Below are positions 14,891 to 22,111 of a DNA stretch of 29,022 nt, piece after piece. Below the pieces are notes generated by a model. The model worked only from the letters and a program-made list of their open reading frames with translations. It was not told where the DNA came from and made no database searches. Position numbers and translations under genes: made by a program. Numbering within the stretch: the first letter of the stretch is position 1; each line of letters starts with the position of its first letter. Origin of the DNA: an uncultured Lachnospiraceae bacterium (GTDB lineage Bacteria > Bacillota_A > Clostridia > Lachnospirales > Lachnospiraceae); contig CAJUMT010000019.1 of assembly GCA_910587495.1 (NCBI GenBank), forward strand, positions 1 to 29,022. The letters are read 5' to 3'.

Positions 14891-15574
14891 ATGGACGATA
14901 TGTATACAGCTGTTTATGAAAAGCTCTCTACGCTGCAATGGCTCATGAAACGCCGCCAGATGTTCAGTCAGGCACAGTCCGGGCCATTTGCCGATCCGAC
15001 CAGAGGGCAGGGGAGAATCCTTGCCATGTTGAAAATCCAGCCGGAAATTAAAACAAGGGATTTGGCGTATCTGCTGGGTATTCGGCAGCAATCGCTGAAC
15101 GAGCTGTTGAATAAGCTGGAAAAAAGCGGTCATGTGGAACGTAAGCCCTCTGAAAAGGACAAACGGGTCATGGTTGTTCATCTGACGGAAAAAGGAAAAA
15201 AGATTCAGCAACCGGAAACCGATTATCAGGAAATTCTCGACTGTCTGTCGCCGGAGGAACTGCAGCAGTTTGGGGAATATTTAGACAGAATTATTGCAGC
15301 GTTTGGAATACAGGAGGCTGGCGGCAGAGAGGAGGATCATATCACAGACTGGATGGACCAGGCAAGGGAGCGCATGGGCGGGGAACAGTTTGAACAGCTG
15401 ATGTCCATGCGGGAGCGGGCGTTCGGCTCTTTTGGGAGAGGAAGAAGCCCGGCAGACATACCGGGAGCGGAACGCTTCTCGCCGGATTATGACGGTTACA
15501 TTCCGGACCGGGGCGGATTCGGCGCATTTGGGCGCAGGCAGGACAGTCAAATATCCCGTAGCAGGCACGGCTGA
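14891..15574 (+). CDS. MarR-family transcriptional regulator with a long C-terminal extension
   Basis: The protein has 227 residues. The MarR winged helix lies at about 40-110: GQGRILAMLKIQPEIKTRDL, then a recognition helix around RQQSLNELLNKLEKSGHVER and a basic wing SEKDKRVMVVHLTEKG. Typical members end near residue 150. This one adds about 75 residues rich in Gly, Arg, Phe and Asp (about 155-227; FGSFGRGRSP, GGFGAFGRR), probably disordered. It is the first gene before two ABC exporters, and its promoter lies inside a perfect palindrome. It is likely a repressor released by a toxic compound. The ligand is unknown. Confidence 0.87.
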   Translation: MDDMYTAVYEKLSTLQWLMKRRQMFSQAQSGPFADPTRGQGRILAMLKIQPEIKTRDLAYLLGIRQQSLNELLNKLEKSGHVERKPSEKDKRVMVVHLTEKGKKIQQPETDYQEILDCLSPEELQQFGEYLDRIIAAFGIQEAGGREEDHITDWMDQARERMGGEQFEQLMSMRERAFGSFGRGRSPADIPGAERFSPDYDGYIPDRGGFGAFGRRQDSQISRSRHG

Positions 15575-15612
15575 CTGGCTCGTTGCCCGCGGGAATAAAT
15601 AATTTAGAGGCA

Positions 15613-15669
15613 CTATAGAATCTATAGCGATAAGTCCTATGGGAATCAATCTATAGGGCTTTATTTTTT
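15613..15669 (+). terminator. Tandem CTATAG hairpins with terminator between marR and the exporter genes (possible attenuator)
   Basis: The stem AAGTCCTATG (15632-15641) / CTATAGGGCTT (15651-15662, one G-T pair), followed by TATTTTTT, looks like an intrinsic terminator. Upstream, CTATAG at 15613-15618 and 15622-15627 can pair with each other, or one of them with the CTATAG of the terminator arm. Partial termination here would let marR be expressed above the exporter. Confidence 0.6.
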
Positions 15670-15687
15670 GGATGAGGAGGAAAAGAA

Positions 15688-16605
15688 ATGAATCCAATCA
15701 TTGAAGTAGAACATTTTTCAAAGACATACGGAGATTTCAGGGCAGTAGACGATATTTCGTTTACGGTAGATGAGGGAAGCATCTTTGCGTTTCTTGGACC
15801 CAACGGCGCAGGCAAGAGTACCACAATCAATACCTTATGTACAATCCTGGATAAAACAGAGGGAAGTATCCGAATCAACGGGCATGACGTTACCAAAGAA
15901 AAGGGGGCGGTCAGAAAGGATATCGGCATTGTATTTCAGGATTCCACGCTGGATGCAAAAATGACGGTGGAGGAAAACCTGAAATATCATTGCAGCTTTT
16001 ACAGGGTTCCAAAAAATGAGGTTACAGAGCGGATTGATTTTGCCCTTGATCTGGTGGAGCTTACCGACTGGAAAAAGGCGGTTGTCGGCAGTCTTTCCGG
16101 CGGGATGAAACGCCGTGTGGAAATTGCGAGAGGTCTTGTACACTTTCCAAAGGTTTTGTTTTTAGATGAACCGACAACCGGGCTTGACCCGCAGACAAGG
16201 GCAAATGTATGGGAATATATCCAGAAAATGCAGAAGCAGAAAAACATGACCATTTTTTTGACCACCCATTATATGGACGAAGCGGAGGTATGCTCTAAAA
16301 TTGTGATCATGGATCATGGGAAGATTGTTGCCCATGACACGCCGGAGAACTTAAAGCACCAGTATACCGGAACCGAGGTAGATGCAAGCTGTACGCATAC
16401 GGAAACCTTGGAAAAGATATTGAAGGAGCAAAAGATTCCTTATAATAAAGTGGAAAACAAGGTCGTTTTCCATACAAAGAAAGCATCTGATGCGCTTGCT
16501 GTTTTGGCAGAGTGTAAAGATACGATTCTTGATTTTGAGGCAAAAAACGGAACATTGAACGAGGTTTTCCTCGCAATCACAGGAAAGGAGATCAGGCAGT
16601 CATGA
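15688..16605 (+). CDS. DrrA-type ABC exporter ATP-binding protein
   Basis: The protein has 305 residues. Walker A is GPNGAGKST (37-45), the Q-loop is IVFQD, the signature is LSGGM (136-140) and Walker B is VLFLDEPTTGLD (from 156). The H-loop is in LTTHYMDEAE. The C-terminal 80 residues form the DrrA-type regulatory tail (ending LNEVFLAITGKE). It powers the membrane protein encoded by the next gene, with which it overlaps by ATGA. The family exports drugs, lipids or peptides; the MarR context favours drug resistance. GAGGAGG precedes the start. Confidence 0.93.
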   Translation: MNPIIEVEHFSKTYGDFRAVDDISFTVDEGSIFAFLGPNGAGKSTTINTLCTILDKTEGSIRINGHDVTKEKGAVRKDIGIVFQDSTLDAKMTVEENLKYHCSFYRVPKNEVTERIDFALDLVELTDWKKAVVGSLSGGMKRRVEIARGLVHFPKVLFLDEPTTGLDPQTRANVWEYIQKMQKQKNMTIFLTTHYMDEAEVCSKIVIMDHGKIVAHDTPENLKHQYTGTEVDASCTHTETLEKILKEQKIPYNKVENKVVFHTKKASDALAVLAECKDTILDFEAKNGTLNEVFLAITGKEIRQS

Positions 16606-17444
16606 ATCCAGTTACAGCAATTATACAGAGGAATTTGTTAAATTACACCAGAAACAGGGGGAGGATGATCGGGAGCATGGTGATGTCCATGTTCATGCTG
16701 GTGATGTTTTCCTTTATGATGAAATCTTCCATGAGCGGTTTTGGCGAACCCATGAATTATTTGATTGCCGGTGTCATTATTATGACTGTTTTTCAGACGG
16801 GGATCAATAATTCGTCAGATATCCTGTCGGATATTTCGGACGGCTATATGAAAGAGGTCATGGTTGCGCCCATTGCGCGTTCCCAGATTTCTATCGGAAA
16901 TATTATATCGGGGGCGGTGGTTTCTACTTTGCAGGGGACGCTTACCATGATCATCAGCCTGCTCATTGGATTTAAAATCAATGTGCTTCAGATTTTGCTG
17001 CTGATTGCGGTAATGTTGGTTTCAGCGATGACCTTCAGCGCTGTCGGCTTGTTTTTAGCGACTGTGTCACGCAACTCCCCTTCGTTCCAGACGATCAGCT
17101 CCATGATTATGATGCCGCTGACGTTTGTTTCCGGCGCATATATACCAACTACGATGATGCCGGGATTTCTTTTGCCGGTGGTATATCTGAATCCGCTTAC
17201 CTATGTGACGTCTATTTTCCGGTATATTGCGCTTGGAGCATACAAAATGAGTTCTGCCGAACTTGTGCGGGAGGGAATGGCATTTAACATTTATGGATTT
17301 ATCATAACTCCGGTCATGGGGCTTATGATTACGGTTCTTATCGGAACGGTTTTCTTTGCGTTAAGTGTTGGAAAGTTTAACCAGGCGGATTTTTCCACAG
17401 TAAAAGTGGCAAAGGCAATGCGGGGAGGCGGAGCGCCAAGATAA
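16602..17444 (+). CDS. DrrB-type ABC-2 transporter permease
   Basis: This 280-residue membrane protein has about six hydrophobic segments. It includes the ABC-2 family region around GVIIMTVFQTGINNSSDILS and the SMIMMPLTFVSGAYIPTTMM signature near residue 165-190, followed by YLNPLTYVTSIFRY. It forms the export channel driven by the ATPase just upstream (ATGA overlap). It is 19 bases before the next ATPase gene, so all four exporter genes appear to be one transcript. Confidence 0.92.
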   Translation: MNPVTAIIQRNLLNYTRNRGRMIGSMVMSMFMLVMFSFMMKSSMSGFGEPMNYLIAGVIIMTVFQTGINNSSDILSDISDGYMKEVMVAPIARSQISIGNIISGAVVSTLQGTLTMIISLLIGFKINVLQILLLIAVMLVSAMTFSAVGLFLATVSRNSPSFQTISSMIMMPLTFVSGAYIPTTMMPGFLLPVVYLNPLTYVTSIFRYIALGAYKMSSAELVREGMAFNIYGFIITPVMGLMITVLIGTVFFALSVGKFNQADFSTVKVAKAMRGGGAPR

Positions 17445-17463
17445 GTACAGAAAGGAAGCATTT

Positions 17464-18345
17464 ATGGAAGTGCAATTTGAAAATATAGAAAAAAGCTATA
17501 AGGACAAAAAGGTTCTAAAAGGCATTTCCGTCACAATGGGAACGGGGGTTTATGGGCTGCTTGGACCCAACGGCGCGGGAAAGACGACGATGATCCGCAT
17601 TATGGCGGATGTGCTGCGCCCGAACAAGGGGCAGATTTTATACAATGGCAGGAATATCCACGACACAGGCGATGAATACAGGGCGAAAATCGGATATCTG
17701 CCGCAGGACGTCAGCTTTTATAATGACTTTACGGGCAGGGACTATCTGGAGTATTCCGCCGCATTAAAAGGCATGGAAAAAACATACGCAAAAAAGCGGA
17801 TTGAGGAGCTGGCGTACAGTGTAGGATTGCAGGAGGATTTGAAGCGGCATTGTTCCGCTTATTCGGGAGGGATGCAGCGCAGGCTTGGCATTGCGCAGGC
17901 GCTTCTTGATAATCCTGAAATTTTGATTCTGGATGAACCGACTTCCGGTCTTGATCCGTTTGAGCGTATCAAATTCCGGAATATCATATCTGCCTATTCA
18001 AAAGACCGTCTGGTACTGCTTTCCACGCATATTGTATCTGATGTGGAGCAGATTGCCGCGCAGATTATGATGATGGAGTATGGCGTGATTCATCATATGC
18101 ACAGCAGTGAGGAATATATCAAAATGATGGTTGGTAAGGTCTGGGTTGTGGAAATGTCTGCGGAAGAACTTGTGGAGTACCAGAAGCAGGCGGTAATCAG
18201 TAATGTGGCGACAAAGGACGGGTTTATGGAAGTGCGGGTAATTGCGGAATCAAGGCCTGCGGACAATGCGGTGCAGGCGGTCCCGAGTCTGGAAGATGCG
18301 TATCTGTATATTTTTCATTTTTTACCGAAAAGGGAAGGGAGGTAG
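17464..18345 (+). CDS. ABC transporter ATP-binding protein of a second exporter
   Basis: The protein has 293 residues. Walker A is GPNGAGKTT (34-42), the Q-loop is YLPQDVSF, the signature is YSGGMQRR (133-140) and Walker B is ILILDEPTSGLD (from 153). The H-loop is STHIVSDVEQIA. It resembles ATPases paired with large ABC-2 permeases of the bacitracin/lantibiotic or antimicrobial type more than it does DrrA. Its proper partner is the gene starting 5 bases on, which is interrupted by a stop codon. It may therefore be idle, or it may work with the intact DrrB-type permease. Confidence 0.92.
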   Translation: MEVQFENIEKSYKDKKVLKGISVTMGTGVYGLLGPNGAGKTTMIRIMADVLRPNKGQILYNGRNIHDTGDEYRAKIGYLPQDVSFYNDFTGRDYLEYSAALKGMEKTYAKKRIEELAYSVGLQEDLKRHCSAYSGGMQRRLGIAQALLDNPEILILDEPTSGLDPFERIKFRNIISAYSKDRLVLLSTHIVSDVEQIAAQIMMMEYGVIHHMHSSEEYIKMMVGKVWVVEMSAEELVEYQKQAVISNVATKDGFMEVRVIAESRPADNAVQAVPSLEDAYLYIFHFLPKREGR

Positions 18346-18349
18346 CGTC

Positions 18350-19552
18350 ATGTCATTATTTTATTTTGAATTTCGAAAGCTGCTGTTCAATAAGAAAACG
18401 GTAAGTATGCTTGTCTGCCTGTTTATCCTTTACAGTCTGATGGGCTTTGTGACTTCCATGTTTTTAATTGGAAGCAGCAGGAGTTATCGTGTTTATGAGG
18501 AACTGGCGGCCGGCTATGAGGGACCGCTTGACGTCGGGAAGGCTGCCTGGGCGAAAAATGTATATGAAGAACTAAGCGCCCGTTATGGTACGGATTCCCG
18601 GATGATTACCAGAAGTATCAAAGATCAGCCCGAAATAATGCTGGCGCTGAAATACAATGAATTTACGGAAAGGGTAGACGAATATTGGAACGGGACGCCG
18701 CCGGAAAGCGCTGAGGAGCCGTAGGGGATTGCGCTTATAGAGACGAAGCTATCTGAACTTGAAAAGCAGGGAAAACAGAATACAGTTGCGTATACAGAAC
18801 TTTCTGATTCTTTAAGAAAGCTGACCGCGCTTGGCGAACCGGAATTTGCAAATATCCTGCTGTGGGAGAATCTGTTTGTCAACTGGGGCGAACATATGAT
18901 GCAGTTTCTGCTGTTTATCCCGCTGGCGTTTATCATTGCTCCGGTATTTGCCGTGGAACGGTCAACAGGTATGGATCACCTCATTTTAAGTTCCAGAAGT
19001 GGCAGACGGAAAATTGTCACGGCAAAGCTGTTCAGTATATTGGCTGCATCTGTTACTGTGACGCTGATCTATGCAGCGGCTACCTTTATTTTTGGTTTTC
19101 TTCCCCATGCCAGCCTGCACGGCTGGAACGCTGCAATTCAATCTGTTCCGGCGTATGCAAGATCCATGTTTGGATTTCAGACATGGCAGCTTGCTGTAGT
19201 CGGGGCGGTATGGCTTGTTTTCACAGGGGCAGTTTACAGCCTTATCATTGGCTTTGTTTCATCACGAATGAAAAGCCAGATGGGTACGGTGGGGGTAAGC
19301 CTTGCCGTTCTGTTTATTAACGTAGGCCTGGCGGCAATGGGTGACGCTGTCACACAGAGGTTCCAGCCTCTGATTGACTTTGGGCTGGCAAATGTCACAC
19401 TGATCAAGGAAGTGTTTGGGGGATTTAAAATGTTCCATGTGTTCGGTATGTGCGTCAGCTATCCGGTTATGGCGGTTTTCGTTTTGGGATTGATCGCTGT
19501 TCTTGCAGTTTTAGGGATTTACCGCGGACAAAGAAGCAGAACTGTGGCATAG
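18350..19552 (+). pseudogene. ABC-2 type permease interrupted by one in-frame TAG
   Basis: From ATG 18350, behind a GGAAGGGAGG site, the frame runs 124 codons and meets TAG at 18722-18724 after GAG-CCG. The same frame then stays open to 19552, another 275 codons. The sequence after the stop (GIALIETKLSELEKQ and so on to a WENLFVNWGEHMMQF helix) continues the protein naturally. It would be a 400-residue permease with one N-terminal membrane segment (about 18-42), an extracellular loop and five or so C-terminal segments. A single C-to-T change in a CAG glutamine codon would explain it. The downstream ATG at 18896 has only a weak ribosome binding site. A sequencing error or stop readthrough is possible, but a recent nonsense mutation is simplest. 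Confidence 0.85.
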
Positions 19553-19663
19553 AAGGGAAAAAATTTTTGTAATGTAATTCCAAAGGAGAACAGGGTGGAG
19601 TGCTGCTATTTCCGAATCTCGCTCATTTCTTATTATACAATAAAACAAGTGATATTTATAGAC

Positions 19664-19692
19664 TTGTTTAGGAAAGATTTTTTTAATATAAT
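19664..19692 (+). promoter_or_regulatory. Sigma-A promoter of arr
   Basis: TTGTTT (19664-19669), 17 bases, then TATAAT (19687-19692). The arr start codon is 33 bases on, behind AGGAGG. Confidence 0.8.
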
Positions 19693-19724
19693 GGGGCCTG
19701 TGATTGAAATAGGAGGTTTTTTGG

Positions 19725-20135
19725 ATGGATGAGAAGATAACATTTAGCCGCGGCACTTTTTTTCATGGGACGAAAGCGGATTTGAAGACGGGCGATTTTT
19801 TGACAAAAGGGTTTTTGTCCAATTATGCGGACAGGACGGCAAAATATGTTTATTTTGCGGGAACGCTGGATGCGGCTGTCTGGGGCGCGGAATTAGCGAC
19901 TGGGGACGGCAGGCAGAGGATTTATGTTGTGGAGCCGGAGGGTGAGTTTGAAGACGACCCGAATGTGACGGATAAGAAATTTCCCGGTAATCCCACAAAA
20001 TCTTACCGCACACAGGAGCCTTTGCGAATTGTTGGCGAGGTGGTCGGCTGGATCGGGCATTCGCCGGAGGTTCTGCAGAACATGAGGGAGAATCTGGAAC
20101 GTCTGGATCGTATGGGAATTAAGGCAATTGAATAG
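19725..20135 (+). CDS. arr: NAD+-dependent rifampin ADP-ribosyltransferase
   Basis: This 136-residue enzyme inactivates rifamycins by ADP-ribosylating a hydroxyl of the ansa chain. It matches Arr proteins along its whole length: FFHGTKADL, VYFAGTLDAAVWGAELA, EFEDDPNVT, KFPGNPTKSYRTQEPLRIVG. H14, Y43 and D78 correspond to the His-Tyr-Asp set described for Arr enzymes. It is expressed on its own, with a good promoter, AGGAGG 8 bases before the start, and a terminator. It follows a MarR-controlled exporter cluster but is not clearly under the same control. Base composition is not obviously foreign. Rifampin resistance is expected but untested. Confidence 0.95.
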   Translation: MDEKITFSRGTFFHGTKADLKTGDFLTKGFLSNYADRTAKYVYFAGTLDAAVWGAELATGDGRQRIYVVEPEGEFEDDPNVTDKKFPGNPTKSYRTQEPLRIVGEVVGWIGHSPEVLQNMRENLERLDRMGIKAIE

Positions 20136-20168
20136 TTTTTGTCACAGGTGTTGAGCATGACAGGTAAG

Positions 20169-20197
20169 AGCATCAGTCAGGATGACTGGTGCTTTTT
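20169..20197 (+). terminator. Rho-independent terminator after arr
   Basis: AGCATCAGTCA (20169-20179), loop GGA, TGACTGGTGCT (20183-20193) with one T-G pair, then TTTTT. It lies about 35 bases after the arr stop. Confidence 0.9.
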
Positions 20198-20364
20198 GCG
20201 TGGAAGGGGGAGTCAGGAAATGGCTGCCCGAAAAAGTTCCTGGCCTATGGCTTTGTTTATCAAGTTTATAATTTCCATGCATCTAAATCCGCTGTATAAT
20301 CATCTAATAGATGTAAACAGACAGACGGACCCCCCCGACCGGGCTTCCAAATGGAGGAAAGGAT

Positions 20365-20862
20365 ATGAGTATATTGGTGAAAAAGGCGCAGCAGGGAGAT
20401 GCGGACGCCTTTATAGAATTAATAGAAAGAAACAAGATGACGCTTCAAAGAGTTGCGTATGGATATTTCAGGAGCGAGGAAGATGTGGCGGATGCCATCC
20501 AGGATACGATTTTGGACGCATTTGAGCATATGCATAAGCTGAAGAAACCGGAGTATTTCCGTACCTGGCTGGTGCGGATTCTTATGAACAACTGCAACCG
20601 GATTTATAACCAGAACCAGAAAAGCTGTACACTGGAAGAGCTGGCGGAAACGGCAGGGCACTGTTCAGGGACGGCGGACGTGGAGTTTCATGAGATGCTG
20701 CGTTCGCTTCCGGAGGATAGCAGGGTGATTTTTCTTTTGTACTATGGAGAGCAGTTTACCACCCGGGAGATCGGGCAGCTTTTGCATATGAAAGAATCCA
20801 CAGTAAAAAGCCGCCTGCACAGAGGAAAAGAAAAACTCCGGGCGGAGATCCAGGTTGTTTGA
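20365..20862 (+). CDS. ECF-type RNA polymerase sigma factor
   Basis: The protein has 165 residues. Region 2 is in the first half (RSEEDVADAIQDTILDAFEH, then YFRTWLVRILMNNC). Region 4 is at the end (LPEDSRVIFLLYYGEQFTTR, then IGQLLHMKESTVKSRLHRGK). GGAGGAAAGG lies just upstream of the start. It is followed 43 bases on by a DUF4179-like membrane protein, the same pairing as the sigma gene at 1685-2155, but the two sigma factors differ widely. The 170 bases upstream hold a TATAAT (20295-20300) with a poor -35 and a run of seven C; no clear ECF-type autoregulatory promoter was found. Confidence 0.9.
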   Translation: MSILVKKAQQGDADAFIELIERNKMTLQRVAYGYFRSEEDVADAIQDTILDAFEHMHKLKKPEYFRTWLVRILMNNCNRIYNQNQKSCTLEELAETAGHCSGTADVEFHEMLRSLPEDSRVIFLLYYGEQFTTREIGQLLHMKESTVKSRLHRGKEKLRAEIQVV

Positions 20863-20905
20863 AAGATCGAAACAGAATTTAAAATATTAAAACAGGAGCT
20901 GCGAT

Positions 20906-22111
20906 ATGAAACGTGAATACACAAAAAAAGAATACAGGCAAATATTAAGTATGGATCTGACTGAATCGGCGCTTGTAAGAAAGAAGATGCAGGGCGCTTA
21001 TAAAAAGATCAAAATGCAGGAAAGAAGCGAAAGAAAAGTGCGCCAAAGCAAAGGACTGCGAAGAGTGATCACGGGTATGTCCGCGGTGGCGGCGTCACTG
21101 GTTTTAAGCGTAACTGTATGTGTGGCCAGTCCGGCGCTGGCGGCAAAGCTTCTCCTTATTGGAAATCTCTTTCAGACTGTCGGTAAGGATTCTGGCTATG
21201 CAGGTGACTTTGAAAAGAATGCGGTACAGCTTGTGACGCCGGACGATATACAGGAGGACGGCACAGTGGACAGTCCATATGTGCAGACGGATAACGGGAT
21301 TACCTTTACTATTTCAGAGTGCAGTTACGAAAGTATGGCCATGTATCTGGCTGTCAGCCTGGAATCGGAAGAGGGGTTCAGCGAAGATATGCGGACGTTT
21401 GCCCGTTATGGTTCTTATGAAAAAACGGATGAATCTGAGATGTATGTTGATTACAGTGTTCTGTATATGTCCACCACGTCCACGGCGGATTTCTCCGCGT
21501 CGGGGAAAGGAACCTATGAAGGCGACCCGGCAGTCGGAACTTCTTCGCCCTATCATATCGAAGGTAAATTTGTGGATGACCATACGTTTGCCGGAATTAT
21601 CCGCGTAGACCTGATGCATATGGGAACTTTGGATGAAACGGGCGGATGGAACATACTGGATAACGCGGAACTTCCGGAAGCGTTCGCCTATACGCTCCAT
21701 GTGACGGATCTTTATGCGGATCCGAAAGGGGAGCATCTGTCCGGGAACTGGGATTTCTCACTGGACGCAAAGCTGAACCGTGATAAGACCATGCAAAAAG
21801 AGGTCAACGGGACGAATGAAGAAGGCGTCGGAATCGGAACCGTCACAAAGACCGATTATGAAGTATATGCCGACCTTGTGATTCCGGAAGGAAAGAACAG
21901 GGCAGACTATGTGGTAGTGATCTGTGACGCCGAAGGCAAACCTTTGGAATCGCAGGCCGAATATGTGGAGATCTATTCGACCTACGGAAGAGACTTGAGC
22001 AAACTGTATGTGTATGTGGTGGACGAGATGACTTACATGGATGAATGCAAAGGAAATAATTACCACAAACTGCCCGAAAAAGCAGTGTATCAGACAGAAG
22101 TGGTATTTTAA
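20906..22111 (+). CDS. Membrane-anchored partner of an ECF sigma factor (DUF4179-like, probable anti-sigma factor)
   Basis: This 401-residue protein has a cytoplasmic N-terminus of about 54 residues, highly charged and probably helical. One membrane segment follows (about 55-80, ITGMSAVAASLVLSVTVCVA), then an extracytoplasmic region with strand-like repeats (DNGITFTISECSYESMAMYL; LYADPKGEHLSGNWDFSLDA). This matches the DUF4179 anti-sigma-like layout. It probably restrains the sigma factor encoded just upstream. Its stop codon overlaps the stop of the convergent YyaL-type gene by 4 bases, and no terminator lies between them. Confidence 0.8.
   Translation: MKREYTKKEYRQILSMDLTESALVRKKMQGAYKKIKMQERSERKVRQSKGLRRVITGMSAVAASLVLSVTVCVASPALAAKLLLIGNLFQTVGKDSGYAGDFEKNAVQLVTPDDIQEDGTVDSPYVQTDNGITFTISECSYESMAMYLAVSLESEEGFSEDMRTFARYGSYEKTDESEMYVDYSVLYMSTTSTADFSASGKGTYEGDPAVGTSSPYHIEGKFVDDHTFAGIIRVDLMHMGTLDETGGWNILDNAELPEAFAYTLHVTDLYADPKGEHLSGNWDFSLDAKLNRDKTMQKEVNGTNEEGVGIGTVTKTDYEVYADLVIPEGKNRADYVVVICDAEGKPLESQAEYVEIYSTYGRDLSKLYVYVVDEMTYMDECKGNNYHKLPEKAVYQTEVVF

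Noticed and set aside
18722..18724. TAG in the permease read as pyrrolysine
   Set aside because: Pyrrolysine use is rare outside methylamine users. No pyl gene or insertion signal is visible here, and a Gln-to-stop mutation is simpler.
20325..20345. Run of seven C in the leader of the second ECF sigma gene, as a possible phase-variation tract
   Set aside because: Seven bases is short, the tract lies outside the coding frame, and no promoter spacing depends on it visibly.
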